Assembly: GCF_003063265.1 (NCBI RefSeq)
Contig: NZ_NERU01000004.1
Span: 214,526-278,525, forward strand
Reading direction: 5' to 3'
DNA length: 64,000 bases
Origin: Limnohabitans sp. WS1
Lineage (GTDB): Bacteria > Pseudomonadota > Gammaproteobacteria > Burkholderiales > Burkholderiaceae_C
In this document: positions 52,625 to 62,449 of the stretch, piece by piece
How positions within the stretch are numbered: the stretch's first letter is position 1
Layout: each line of letters starts with the position of its first letter
The notes under the pieces: model-generated
Databases searched by the model: none
What the model was told of the DNA's origin: nothing
The model's input: the letters and a program-made list of their open reading frames with translations, nothing else
Program-made: the position numbers and the translations under genes

Positions 52625-54961
52625 ATGTCCTTCTACACCTCACTCACCGGTCTGAATTCGGCCGCATCGCAGCTGTCGGTCACCTCCAACAACATTGCCA
52701 ACGTGGGCACCTCGGGCTTCAAGCGCTCAAGGGCTGATTTTGGCGACATTTTTTCGACCTCCCCGCTGCAAAAGTCGTCCAGCAACGTTGGCCAGGGCGT
52801 CTTGCTCAAGCAAGTGACCCAAGAATTCACACAAGGCAACATCTCGACATCGGGCAACTCGCTGGACCTGGCCATCACAGGCGACGGTTTCTTCACGCTC
52901 AAAACGCCTGAAGGTCTGCAAGACGTCTACACCCGCAACGGCACCTTCACCCTCAATGACCAAAACAACGTGGTCAACGCCACCGGCCAGCGCTTGATGG
53001 CCGCTTCGGTGGACTCGTCGGGCAAAGCCGATCTGACCAACCTCAATGTGCTGACCATCCCGCCCAAAACCATCGGCGAAGCGGTGGAAACCACCAAAAT
53101 CCAGTTGGGCCTGAACTTGCCCGCCGACTCGGCCGTGATCAACGCTGACTTTGACCGCACCAAGCCCAGCACCTACAACAAAAGCACCGCACTGACGGTG
53201 TACGACAGCGGCGGCAACGGCTACTTGGCATCGGTGTATTACGTCAAGACCGAAAGCCCCTCGATCGAAAGCCCATTTGCCAAATGGCAAACCTACTTTT
53301 TTGTGGGCGACACCGAAGTCAAACCGGCGCTGCAGCAAGCCACCGATGTCCTGGGCAGCCAGTTGTTTGTCAACAAATACGGCGACGTCTTGCCCAAGGG
53401 TGATCCGCGTGTGGTGCCCAGCTCGGGCACCACCGAGATGTTTTCGCTGGACCAATTGACCGACGTCCGCGCCTCTGAGTCAGCCACGGCCTTGGGCAGT
53501 CCTTTGACCGCGGCCAACTTCACGGGCGGGGCACTGCAAAACGTCACGGGCCCTTTGACCTTCGACATCAATGTCGACGGTGACGCTCTGGCACGAACCA
53601 TCACCCTGGATTTACAAGCGACTGACGCCAACCCGCAGGTCCTGGCGACCCGCCTTGAAACGGCCATCAACAACCTGCTCGCTTCATCGGCCGACACGCC
53701 CGATAACGCCGCCACCCTCGACGTCAACGAGTTCAAGAAAAACGCACGCTATGGCGTCACGGTCAACTTTGACCCCGCCACAGCCAGCTTCTCCATCGCC
53801 TCGGGCACCACCGGTGACACGTCCAGCATCGCCATCACGGGGGCCAACGCCAAAGCCATCGACCTGATGGGATTGGCCCCCTCGGACAATCTGACCGTGG
53901 TGGCATCCACCACGGAAGCCCTGCGCGGCAAGCCCAGTGAGCCCGCAGTCTTGCGCGGTGAAGCCCTGACCATCAACTCGACCAAAAGCGTGGCGATCAC
54001 CTCGGCCAACAAAGACTTTTTGATCTCTGTCGATGGCATTGCCGCCGCCATCTCGCTGCCCTTCCCCACCACCTACACCAACATTGACGCCTTCACCACG
54101 GCCTTGCAAGACAGGATCAATGCGATCGTGGACCCCGATACCGGCCGCAAGATTTCTGGCGTCACCGTGAGCTTTGACCCCCAAACCAAACAACTCAGCT
54201 TCAGCACAGCCACCACCGGCAACAACGCGGCCATTCAGGTCAGCGGTTCAGCCGAATGGGGTTTGGCCAACACAGAAATGCAGTTTGGCGCGACCACGGA
54301 TTGGAAGAAGTTGACGCAATTCACCCAAAACGGTGCGCCACAGTACGTCAAAAACGGCATTCAAACCGAGGATGTCGCAGGGTTGTCGGACACCACCGAA
54401 TGGTGGCCCGTGTACCTCGATCGCGGCGAGCTGACCTTTGACCTGGCCGGCAGAGCGGTCTCGCCTTTGACTTCACTGCCTTTTGAAACCACTTTCTTGC
54501 AAGGCGGCAAGGGTGCATTGACCATGTCGATCGACTTGACCAAGTCCACCCAATACTCCAGCCCATTTGCCGTCTTGTCACAAAGTCAAAACGGCGCACC
54601 TGAGGGTGAGCTGATGGGTTTGAACATTGGCCCTGACGGCTTGGTCAACGCCACCTATTCCAACGGATCACAAGCGTCGTTGGGCAAGATTGTGCTGGCC
54701 AACTTCTCCAGCCCTTCGGGCCTGCGCCAAGTCGGTGATGCGAGCTATCTGGCCGATGCCTCTTCAGGGGCGGCCAAGATCGGCGAAGCCGGCTCAGCCG
54801 GTTTCGGCTCCGTGCGAGCCGGTGCCACCGAACGCGCCAACGTGGACCTGACCCAAGAGCTGGTGGACCTGATCACCGCGCAGCGCAACTTCCAGGCCAA
54901 CGCCAAGGCCATTGAAACCAGCTCCACCATGACCAGCGCCATCATCAACATCCGTTCTTGA
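52625..54961 (+). CDS. flgE: Flagellar hook protein FlgE, unusually large
   Basis: A 778-residue hook subunit, about twice the roughly 400 of E. coli FlgE. The N-terminus has SNNIANVGTSGFKRSRADFG (rod/hook motif), and the C-terminus RANVDLTQELVDLITAQRNF and AKAIETSSTMTSAIINI, so the D0/D1 core is standard. The extra length is in the middle. Two similar inserted domains lie at about residues 305-410 and 460-540; each has a helix (LATRLETAINNLL, FTTALQDRINAIV), then YGVTVNFDPATASFSI or SGVTVSFDPQTKQLSF. These resemble the IN-motif domains seen in large hook and flagellin proteins. Confidence 0.93.
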   Translation: MSFYTSLTGLNSAASQLSVTSNNIANVGTSGFKRSRADFGDIFSTSPLQKSSSNVGQGVLLKQVTQEFTQGNISTSGNSLDLAITGDGFFTLKTPEGLQDVYTRNGTFTLNDQNNVVNATGQRLMAASVDSSGKADLTNLNVLTIPPKTIGEAVETTKIQLGLNLPADSAVINADFDRTKPSTYNKSTALTVYDSGGNGYLASVYYVKTESPSIESPFAKWQTYFFVGDTEVKPALQQATDVLGSQLFVNKYGDVLPKGDPRVVPSSGTTEMFSLDQLTDVRASESATALGSPLTAANFTGGALQNVTGPLTFDINVDGDALARTITLDLQATDANPQVLATRLETAINNLLASSADTPDNAATLDVNEFKKNARYGVTVNFDPATASFSIASGTTGDTSSIAITGANAKAIDLMGLAPSDNLTVVASTTEALRGKPSEPAVLRGEALTINSTKSVAITSANKDFLISVDGIAAAISLPFPTTYTNIDAFTTALQDRINAIVDPDTGRKISGVTVSFDPQTKQLSFSTATTGNNAAIQVSGSAEWGLANTEMQFGATTDWKKLTQFTQNGAPQYVKNGIQTEDVAGLSDTTEWWPVYLDRGELTFDLAGRAVSPLTSLPFETTFLQGGKGALTMSIDLTKSTQYSSPFAVLSQSQNGAPEGELMGLNIGPDGLVNATYSNGSQASLGKIVLANFSSPSGLRQVGDASYLADASSGAAKIGEAGSAGFGSVRAGATERANVDLTQELVDLITAQRNFQANAKAIETSSTMTSAIINIRS

Positions 54962-55002
54962 AGCCCTGAATCTCCCCTGACTGCAACCACGAGAACACCC
55001 CC

Positions 55003-55764
55003 ATGGACCGCCTTGTCTTTAACTCGAGTGCCACCATCAAAGAGCAGGCCACCGCACGCATGGTCTTGGTCAACGACTTGGCCAACGTGTCCACGGTGGG
55101 TTTCAAAAGCAGCTACGACGTGGCCTTGCAATCGGTCAAGGTCGAGGGCCCTGGTTTTGAGTCCCGGTTCCAAGTTCAAAGCATTGCCCGCGATCTGATC
55201 CGCATGGACCCCGGCCCCGTCATGGCCACAGGCCGCCCATTGGATGTGGCCATGGGTGGCACAACGATCATGTCGGTCCAGGCCCCCAATGGGGATTTGA
55301 CCTTCACGCGCCGTGGAGACCTGAGGGTGAACATCCAGGGGCAACTCGAAAATGGCTCGGGCCACCTGGTCTTGGGTGAAGGCGGGCCCATCACCATACC
55401 GCCGGGTTTTTTGGTCAACATCACGCCCGACGGCAGCATTTTTGCCAAAGACCCGGCCCAAGTCGGACCGGCCCCGGATGTGCTGATTGACCGTTTGCGT
55501 CTGCGCGACACCACAGGCGTCAGCCTGGCCCGCCGCGAAGATGGTCTGTTCAAGATCTCCGAACAACCGGACGGCACAGACCTGCCCATCACCGAACAAC
55601 TGCCACAAATGATTCCGCGAGCTTTGGAGGGCAGCAATGTCAGCGCCATCGAGTCCATGACCCGCTTGATCGACCAGTCGCGCAGTTTTGAAACACAAAT
55701 TCGCGTTATCAAGGAAATGAAAGGACTCGACGAGTCCGGCACTTCCATGATGAAAACCGCTTAA
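55003..55764 (+). CDS. flgF: Flagellar rod protein FlgF
   Basis: A 253-residue proximal rod protein. LVNDLANVSTVGFKSSYDVA is a slightly altered N-terminal rod motif (VNDLANVSTVGFK for SNNLANVNTTGFK). C-terminal ALEGSNVSAIESMTRLIDQS and RVIKEMKGLDESG. The first two residues start MDRLVF like FlgF. Place between flgE and flgG agrees. Confidence 0.93.
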   Translation: MDRLVFNSSATIKEQATARMVLVNDLANVSTVGFKSSYDVALQSVKVEGPGFESRFQVQSIARDLIRMDPGPVMATGRPLDVAMGGTTIMSVQAPNGDLTFTRRGDLRVNIQGQLENGSGHLVLGEGGPITIPPGFLVNITPDGSIFAKDPAQVGPAPDVLIDRLRLRDTTGVSLARREDGLFKISEQPDGTDLPITEQLPQMIPRALEGSNVSAIESMTRLIDQSRSFETQIRVIKEMKGLDESGTSMMKTA

Positions 55765-55782
55765 ACCTCACAGGAGAACACG

Positions 55783-56571
55783 ATGGATGCATCAATGTGG
55801 ATTGCCAAGACCGGCCTCGACGCGCAACAAACGCGCATGTCGGTCATTTCGAACAACCTGGCCAACGTGAACACCACGGGCTTCAAGCGTGACCGCGCCA
55901 ACTTCGAGGACATGCTCTACCAAAACTTGCGTCAACCCGGCGCTCAGGTCAGTGCCGACGCACAAGCCCCCACAGGCCTGATGCTGGGCACAGGTGTGCG
56001 CATTGTGGCCACCGAAAAAACCCACACCCAGGGCAGCTTTGTGACCACCAAAAACGCACTCGATTTGGCGGTGCAAGGTGACGGTTTTTTCCAGATCACC
56101 CAGCCTGACGGAACCACGGCTTACTCGCGTGATGGCAACTTCAAACTCTCGGCCACGGGTGTGCTGGTCACCTCCAATGGCGCACCGTTGGGCCCACAAC
56201 CCATCACCATTCCACCCAACGTGGCCACCATCTCGATCGGACAGGATGGAACCGTCTCTGCAGAACCCGCTGCGGGCGGTGCCCCGTTGCAGCTGGGCGT
56301 CATTCAGCTGGCCCGTTTTGCCAACCCCGCTGGCCTGCAAGCCATGGGCCAAAACCTGTTCAAAGAATCCAGTGCCAGTGGTGCGCCCATCGTGACCCAG
56401 GCCGGCCTGGAGGGTGCGGGCAAGCTGATGCAAGGCGCACTCGAGGCTTCGAACGTGAACGTGGTCGAAGAAATGGTCAACATGATCGAGACCCAACGCG
56501 CCTACGAAATCAACTCCAAAGCCATCTCTGCCGTGGACGGCATGCTGCGCTTCTTGAACAACAACATGTGA
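55783..56571 (+). CDS. flgG: Flagellar distal rod protein FlgG
   Basis: A 262-residue distal rod protein. SNNLANVNTTGFKRDRANFE, TTKNALDLAVQGDGFFQITQ and the C-terminal ALEASNVNVVEEMVNMIETQ are classic FlgG segments. AGGAGAA ribosome binding site. Length is normal, so there is no rod-length insertion. Confidence 0.96.
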   Translation: MDASMWIAKTGLDAQQTRMSVISNNLANVNTTGFKRDRANFEDMLYQNLRQPGAQVSADAQAPTGLMLGTGVRIVATEKTHTQGSFVTTKNALDLAVQGDGFFQITQPDGTTAYSRDGNFKLSATGVLVTSNGAPLGPQPITIPPNVATISIGQDGTVSAEPAAGGAPLQLGVIQLARFANPAGLQAMGQNLFKESSASGAPIVTQAGLEGAGKLMQGALEASNVNVVEEMVNMIETQRAYEINSKAISAVDGMLRFLNNNM

Positions 56572-56578
56572 TGACGCC

Positions 56579-57307
56579 ATGAACCACGTCCTGCCCCTGA
56601 TGTTCAAAGTCGCCACCCTCGCGGTCACGGTCCTGACGCTGGGCGCTTGCAGCACGCCCGCCCCGCCCATGGCCCACTCACCCGAATTTGCACCGGTCAT
56701 GCCGTCCGCCGTCGAAAGACCCCGAATGGCCACGGGGGCCATCTACAACGGCCGCATGAGCGACAACTTTTTTGGCCGCACACGCAATTACCGGGTGGGC
56801 GATGTCATCACCGTAGACCTCAACGAATCGACCCAAGCCGGTCGGCAACAAATCAACAACCTCAGCCGCGAAGCCGCCAACGATGTGGTGCCCTCGGGTC
56901 TGACCAGCCGACTCGCCGGTGCGGCCCTGCCCACCAAAATTTTGGGCACCAAACTCGATGGGGTTCTGGGTGGCCTGAACCTCAACGCCGCCACCATCGA
57001 AAGCGCGGGCAAAGGCACCGCCGACCAACGCGCCAGCCTGAGCGGCTCGGTCACCGTCACGGTGACCGAAGTGCTGCCCAATGGCAACCTCATGGTGCGC
57101 GGCGAAAAACAACTGGCCCTGACCGAAGGGGCCGAGGTCATTCAGGTCAGCGGCATCATCCGCCCCGACGATGTCTCGCCCAACAACGTGGTGCAGTCTC
57201 GCCGCCTGGCCAACGCCCAAATCGCCTACCGGGGTTCGGGTGACATGGCCAATGCCACCAAGGCTGGCTGGGGCACCCGTGCCTTGTTCAGCCTCTGGCC
57301 CTTTTAA
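56579..57307 (+). CDS. flgH: Flagellar L-ring lipoprotein FlgH
   Basis: A 242-residue outer-membrane ring protein. The lipobox LTLGAC puts the lipidated Cys near residue 24. It has FFGRTRNYRVGDVITVDLNE, ASLSGSVTVTVTEVLPNGNL and a C-terminal RRLANAQIAYRGSGDMANAT, all typical. It starts 7 bases after flgG. Confidence 0.95.
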   Translation: MNHVLPLMFKVATLAVTVLTLGACSTPAPPMAHSPEFAPVMPSAVERPRMATGAIYNGRMSDNFFGRTRNYRVGDVITVDLNESTQAGRQQINNLSREAANDVVPSGLTSRLAGAALPTKILGTKLDGVLGGLNLNAATIESAGKGTADQRASLSGSVTVTVTEVLPNGNLMVRGEKQLALTEGAEVIQVSGIIRPDDVSPNNVVQSRRLANAQIAYRGSGDMANATKAGWGTRALFSLWPF

Positions 57308-57333
57308 CTTCCTGAACACCCCAAGGACAGGCC

Positions 57334-58458
57334 ATGAAAACCACCCTCATCTCCCTCATCTTGCTGATGGCCACCTCGGGCACCGCCTGGGCTGACCGCA
57401 TCAAAGACCTGGCCAGCGTGGCGGCAGGTCGCACCAACCAACTCATTGGCTATGGTCTGGTGGTCGGCTTGCAAGGCACGGGCGACGGCTCCGATGTGTC
57501 CTTCACTGCGCAAAGCATGAAGTCCATGCTCAGCCGCATGGGCGTGAGCCTGGATGGACCGCTGTCGGACTTTGAGCAAAGCGCCAACGCAGGCAAGATC
57601 GACATCAAAAACGTGGCCGCCGTGATGGTCACGGCCGAATTGCCCCCCTTTGCCAAGCCGGGTCAAAAAATTGACATCAACGTCTCCGCCATCGGCAAGG
57701 CCAGCAATTTGCGCGGCGGCAACCTGTTGCTGACCAGCATGCGCGGCGTGGATGGCGAGGTTTATGGCCTGGCCCAAGGCGCATTGAACGCCACCGGCAT
57801 CGCCAGCGGCGCCGCTGGCTCCAAGGTCAGCATTGGCGTGCCCACCTCTTCGCGCATTCCCAACGGGGCCACCGTCGAGCGCATGGTCGAAACGCCTTTT
57901 GAAACCGCCGACCATGTGGTCATGAACGTGCGCGAATCGGACTTCACCACCACCACGGCCATCGTCAACGCGGTCAACAAAAACTTTGGTGAAGGCACGG
58001 CACGCGCCATCGACGGCATGTCCCTGGCCATCCGGGCCCCCGCCGACATGTCGCAGCGTGTGGCCTTCATGAGCCTGGTGGAAAACCTCGACGTCATCCC
58101 CGGTGAGCCGCCCGCACGCGTGGTCGTCAACTCGCGCACCGGCACCGTGGTCATCAGCCGCAATGTCCGCGTGACGGCCGCTGCCGTGGCACACGGCACG
58201 ATTTCGGTGGCCATTGCCGCCACCAACGAAGTCTCGCAACCCAACCCCATGGGCCAAGGGCAGACCACCCCGGTGCAAAACGCCGAAATTTCGGTGAGCG
58301 AACCCAACAAACCCATGTTCTTGTTCCAGCCCGGCGTGGACTTGCGCCAGGTGGTCGATGCCGTCAACCAAGTCGGGGCCACCCCGTCGGCGCTGATCGC
58401 CATTTTGGAGGCCCTCAAAAGCACAGGCAGCTTGCGGGCCGAGCTCATCATCATCTAA
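57334..58458 (+). CDS. flgI: Flagellar P-ring protein FlgI
   Basis: A 374-residue periplasmic ring protein with a signal peptide (to about residue 20, SGTAWADRIKD). The mature start is RIKDLASVAAGRTNQLIGYG and VGLQGTGDGSDVSFTAQSMK follows. The C-terminus has ATPSALIAILEALKSTGSLR. AAGGACAG ribosome binding site. It is the partner of FlgA, encoded divergently at 49.6 kb. Confidence 0.96.
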   Translation: MKTTLISLILLMATSGTAWADRIKDLASVAAGRTNQLIGYGLVVGLQGTGDGSDVSFTAQSMKSMLSRMGVSLDGPLSDFEQSANAGKIDIKNVAAVMVTAELPPFAKPGQKIDINVSAIGKASNLRGGNLLLTSMRGVDGEVYGLAQGALNATGIASGAAGSKVSIGVPTSSRIPNGATVERMVETPFETADHVVMNVRESDFTTTTAIVNAVNKNFGEGTARAIDGMSLAIRAPADMSQRVAFMSLVENLDVIPGEPPARVVVNSRTGTVVISRNVRVTAAAVAHGTISVAIAATNEVSQPNPMGQGQTTPVQNAEISVSEPNKPMFLFQPGVDLRQVVDAVNQVGATPSALIAILEALKSTGSLRAELIII

Positions 58459-58484
58459 CGCCCCACACCTTTTAAAGCGACACC

Positions 58485-58958
58485 ATGAGCGACATCGCCC
58501 GCACCTCTTCCAGCAGCTATCTGGACTTCAACGCCTTGGCGCAATTGAAGGGCGAAGCCGCACGCGACCCCAGCAAGGCCGTGCGCCAAACCGCCGAACA
58601 GTTCGAGGCCTATTTCATTCAGCAAATGATGAAGACCATGCGCGAGTCCATCGAAAAAAGCGACCTGGTCGAAGGCGGCAACATCGAGATGTACCAAGAC
58701 CTCATGGACAAAGAAGTCTCGTTGAGCATGGCCAAACGCGGCGGCATGGGCCTGGCCGACATGCTGGAGCGCCAGATGAACCAAAGCCAAGCCCTGAGCA
58801 CACAAGATGCGCTGCGCTCGCGTCAGCCAGACCACCACGGCGTGGCCCCCGCCCTGCCCCTGAACCCTGCACGCGAGCCCATGTCACTCAAACCTTCCGC
58901 CATTGAGGCCTATCGACTGGAGCGCAACAGCGGCTTCAAACTTGGAGATCAACCATGA
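58485..58958 (+). CDS. flgJ: Flagellar rod-cap protein FlgJ, without muramidase domain
   Basis: A 157-residue protein with only the rod-binding domain: VRQTAEQFEAYFIQQMMKTM and YQDLMDKEVSLSMAKRGGMG are the conserved core. In E. coli FlgJ a muramidase domain follows, but here the protein ends with a Pro-rich tail. The missing activity could come from the LysM/lysozyme-like protein at 49.7 kb. Its stop overlaps the flgK start (ATGA). Confidence 0.93.
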   Translation: MSDIARTSSSSYLDFNALAQLKGEAARDPSKAVRQTAEQFEAYFIQQMMKTMRESIEKSDLVEGGNIEMYQDLMDKEVSLSMAKRGGMGLADMLERQMNQSQALSTQDALRSRQPDHHGVAPALPLNPAREPMSLKPSAIEAYRLERNSGFKLGDQP

Positions 58959-61444
58959 GCGACCTACTCAGCATTGCCAGCTCGGGCGTCACCGCGTACC
59001 AGCGGGCGCTGGCCACCGTGTCCAACAACATCGCCAACGTCAACACCGAGGGCTACACCCGCCAAGATGTCACGCTCACGGCCAACCAGCCGCGTCAATT
59101 TGGCACCGGCTATTTGGGCACCGGCACACGCTTTGAAGCGGTGCAACGCCAATACGACGCCTTCATCGAAGCCAACCTGCGCAAAAGCAGCAGCGACCTA
59201 GAAAGCCAAAAGCCCCTGCTGTCTTATGTGAACCGCCTGATCGACGTCATGGGCGACGAAAGCATCGGCCTGACCACTGCGATGAACCGCTTTTTTGAAT
59301 CGGCCCGCGACCTGTCCAGCGACCCGGCTTCGGTGGTGTCGCGCAGCATTTTTCTGCGCGATGCCGATGGCCTGGCGGCACGGTTTCGCCAACTGGCAGG
59401 TCAATTTGACATGCTCGACAACGAAACCCGCCAATCGGTGGAAACCGACGTCGGCCAAGTCAACGCCCTGACCAGCCAACTCGCCGCCTTGAACAAACAA
59501 ATGACCCGGCACACCACGGTGGCCAGTCAACCCTCTGAACTGCTCGATCAGCGTGACTTGTTGCTGCGCAAACTCTCGGGCCTGGTCGAGGTCAAGACCG
59601 AATTTGAAACCAACGGTGCCGTGGTCGTCAGCCTGGACCAAAACATTTTGGTCAACCAAAACACAGCCCGCGCCCTCAGTGTTCAAGCTTCTGTCGTTGA
59701 GGCAGGCCAGCTCGAATTTGTCATTGACCCTTATGGCAGCCCAGAGCCCATCCCCGGCATCACCAGCGGCAAGATCGGTGGCACGATGACCTTCCGTGAC
59801 CAGGTGCTCCAAACCGTCCAAGCCTCTTTGAACGATCTGGCCACGACCCTGGCGCAAGAAATCAACACCGTTCACCGCGACGGTGTCGACGCCGAAGGGC
59901 AGCTGGGGGGCGACTTGTTTGCCTTTGCAGCCGGTCAATCCGGCCAGGCAGCAGGCATGAACCTGCTCATTCAAGACGCCAACCGGGTCGCCGCTGCGGG
60001 CCAGTTCCGTGTCATCGATGCCCCGCTCAACACCGGCACCGCACAAGCCCGCATCAGCTACAAAGCTCCCACATTTGAGGGCCCCACCTCACTGCTGGGC
60101 GACCTGGCTTTGGCCCAAACGCCCCAAACCGCCACGGTGGGGGTCAACATGAGCGTCAACCAACCCTTTGCCAGTTTGGGTTTGGTGGCCCTGGGCACCC
60201 AAGACCTGTCGCTGACACTCAACAACCCGGGCGAGGGCCAATCATTCCAAGTCCTCACACGCGATGGCCGTCACTTGCTGGGCACCACGCTCACCGCCAA
60301 AGAACAAGCCTTGTTGGTCCAAAAAAGCAATGGCCTGGAAGCCGGTGCCACCTACAGCGCCAACGGGCTCAACGCCACCTACAGCAGCGCCAACAGCCCC
60401 ACCTACCTCGACATGGACATCTTCATGGGGGCCAAAGCCGAGGTGCGACTCGAACAACAATTCAACCTGGAAACCGGTGAAGTGCTGGCCCCCATCCAGC
60501 GCTCAGCCGAGCTGACGGGCGGTGATTTTGTGAGTTTTGCAGGCCCCATTGCCGCCAACACCTTCACGCTCAATGGCCAGGCCCTGTCTGCGCTCAACAC
60601 CACAGGCCCCCTGCAACTGGGTGACATCGTCACCTGGCTCAATGACCAAAGCCCCCAGACCGGCATCAACGCCAGCGCGGTGGCGGGCCAACTGGTCTTG
60701 AGCCGCCCAAGCACCAACACCACAGACGACATCCGCCTGGGCTTGGGCAGCACAGGCACACCCCAAGACCTGAAAAAGCTGGGCTTTGACACCCGCATCG
60801 TCATCGCAGGCAGCGCAGCAGACGACCTGCTGGTCTTTGTGACCGACCGCAGCAGCCAGCCCGGCACCGCACTCGTGAGCGCTCAGTTTGCAGGCATCGA
60901 GGGCGATGCCAAGCAGGCCCTGCGCGAGAGCCCCATGACCGTCAAGTTCAGCTCCAGCAGCGCCTACCAAATGGTGGACAAGGCGAGCCAAACCGTGCTG
61001 GCCGAACGCCAACTGACGCTGGACCCCAGCTCATCCAACCTGAGCCTGAGCTACCGTGGCCTGAAACTGGTGTTTTCTACCGCGCCCAAAGCGGGCGATG
61101 TCTTCACCATGGACAGCAACAAAGACGGCATTGGCAACAACGAAACCCTGCTGCAACTGGTGGCACTCGAAGACCAACGCCTCATGCCCGGTGGACTGAC
61201 CATCACCGAGGCCTACATCGAGCGCGTCAACCTGGTCGGCAACGTGGCCCGTCAAGCCGCCATTTCGCAGCAAGCCCTGGAGGTGGTCTACCAACAGGCG
61301 CAAGACGACCGCGACAGCATTTCAGGCGTCAGCCTGGACGAAGAAGCCTCGGCCCTTGTGCGTTTTCAACAGGCCTACCAGGCCAACGCCAAGGTCATGC
61401 AAACCGCCATGTCCATGTTCGACGCCATTTTGCAAATCCGCTGA
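58955..61444 (+). CDS. flgK: Flagellar hook-filament junction protein FlgK (HAP1), large
   Basis: An 829-residue junction protein, longer than the 547 of E. coli. The N-terminus has ATVSNNIANVNTEGYTRQDV, then PSELLDQRDLLLRKLSGLVE, which are typical. The C-terminus has GVSLDEEASALVRFQQAYQA and VMQTAMSMFDAILQIR. The extra 250 or so residues lie in the middle (about 370-690), with beta-rich sequence. It is a client of the FlgN chaperone encoded here. Confidence 0.93.
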   Translation: MSDLLSIASSGVTAYQRALATVSNNIANVNTEGYTRQDVTLTANQPRQFGTGYLGTGTRFEAVQRQYDAFIEANLRKSSSDLESQKPLLSYVNRLIDVMGDESIGLTTAMNRFFESARDLSSDPASVVSRSIFLRDADGLAARFRQLAGQFDMLDNETRQSVETDVGQVNALTSQLAALNKQMTRHTTVASQPSELLDQRDLLLRKLSGLVEVKTEFETNGAVVVSLDQNILVNQNTARALSVQASVVEAGQLEFVIDPYGSPEPIPGITSGKIGGTMTFRDQVLQTVQASLNDLATTLAQEINTVHRDGVDAEGQLGGDLFAFAAGQSGQAAGMNLLIQDANRVAAAGQFRVIDAPLNTGTAQARISYKAPTFEGPTSLLGDLALAQTPQTATVGVNMSVNQPFASLGLVALGTQDLSLTLNNPGEGQSFQVLTRDGRHLLGTTLTAKEQALLVQKSNGLEAGATYSANGLNATYSSANSPTYLDMDIFMGAKAEVRLEQQFNLETGEVLAPIQRSAELTGGDFVSFAGPIAANTFTLNGQALSALNTTGPLQLGDIVTWLNDQSPQTGINASAVAGQLVLSRPSTNTTDDIRLGLGSTGTPQDLKKLGFDTRIVIAGSAADDLLVFVTDRSSQPGTALVSAQFAGIEGDAKQALRESPMTVKFSSSSAYQMVDKASQTVLAERQLTLDPSSSNLSLSYRGLKLVFSTAPKAGDVFTMDSNKDGIGNNETLLQLVALEDQRLMPGGLTITEAYIERVNLVGNVARQAAISQQALEVVYQQAQDDRDSISGVSLDEEASALVRFQQAYQANAKVMQTAMSMFDAILQIR

Positions 61445-61457
61445 TTGAGACCGCCCT

Positions 61458-62372
61458 ATGAAAATCTCGACCTCCATGATGTTTGAACGCGCCACCGAGC
61501 GCATGAGCACCATCCAAAACAAGCTCAACACCACCCAAGCCCAAATGGCCCTGGGCAAACAAATCCTCTCGCCCAGCGCCGCCCCCGATCAGGCCGCGGC
61601 CATCCAGCGCCTCAAGGGTGAGGTGCAGCGCCAAGAAAGCCACATGCGCACCCTGGACGTGGCCATGCGCCGCTACACCACCGAAGAAACCGCCCTGTCC
61701 GCCTCCAACGACGTGTTGATTCGCTTCAAAGAGCTGGGCATTCAAGCCGCCAACGGCACCCTGGCACCCGACGACCGCAAAGCCATTGGGGTCGAAATGC
61801 AAGCCCTGCGTGACCAACTGCTGAGCCTGGGCAACACCCGCGACGACAGCGGCAACTATTTGTTTTCGGGCACCCGGGTTGACACACCGGCTTTTGCCGA
61901 AGACGCCAGTGGCGCTGTGCTCTATCAGGGCGACCAGACACAAACGCGCATTCCTGCAGGCGTGGAGCGCACCGTGCAATTCAGCCGCGCGGGCACCGAC
62001 GTGTTCAACCGCGTGGTGCGCGACGACGGCCAGCCCCTGGGCTTTTTTGATGCGCTGGACCAAATGATCGAGGGCGTGAACACCAGCCAGAGTCCCAAGA
62101 TTCAGCAAGGCATTGCCGACCTGACCCAAATGCACAACACCCTGACGCTGTCGCAAGCCCAAAATGGCTCCGACCAAGTGGTGCTGCGGTCCCAGCTCGA
62201 TGTGCTGGACGAAACTGCACTGCGCCTCAAAACCACCCTGTCCGACATCGAAGACCTGGACTACGCCGAAGCCATCACCCGCATGAACCAGGAAATGATG
62301 TCCCTCGAAGCGGCCATGGGCAGCTTTGCCAAGATATCCGGCTCCAGCCTGTTTGACTACATCCGGAGCTGA
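61458..62372 (+). CDS. flgL: Flagellar hook-filament junction protein FlgL (HAP3)
   Basis: A 304-residue junction protein with the flagellin-type N-terminus (MMFERATERMSTIQNKLNTT, QILSPSAAPDQAAAIQRLKG) and C-terminal helix ITRMNQEMMSLEAAMGSFAK. Length matches the usual FlgL. The last gene of the flgB operon. Confidence 0.94.
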   Translation: MKISTSMMFERATERMSTIQNKLNTTQAQMALGKQILSPSAAPDQAAAIQRLKGEVQRQESHMRTLDVAMRRYTTEETALSASNDVLIRFKELGIQAANGTLAPDDRKAIGVEMQALRDQLLSLGNTRDDSGNYLFSGTRVDTPAFAEDASGAVLYQGDQTQTRIPAGVERTVQFSRAGTDVFNRVVRDDGQPLGFFDALDQMIEGVNTSQSPKIQQGIADLTQMHNTLTLSQAQNGSDQVVLRSQLDVLDETALRLKTTLSDIEDLDYAEAITRMNQEMMSLEAAMGSFAKISGSSLFDYIRS

Positions 62373-62386
62373 TCGGGCGCTGTGGC

Positions 62387-62413
62387 TCAAGTTGTTTTGA
62401 GCCAAGCCGATTC
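62387..62413 (+). promoter_or_regulatory. Sigma-28 (FliA) promoter of fliD
   Basis: TCAA (62387-62390), a 15-base spacer and GCCGATTC (62406-62413) fit the FliA consensus closely. It is 36 bases before the fliD ATG. Confidence 0.78.
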
Positions 62414-62449
62414 ACTGTCATTATTTCAACACCATAGAAACCCCAAGCC

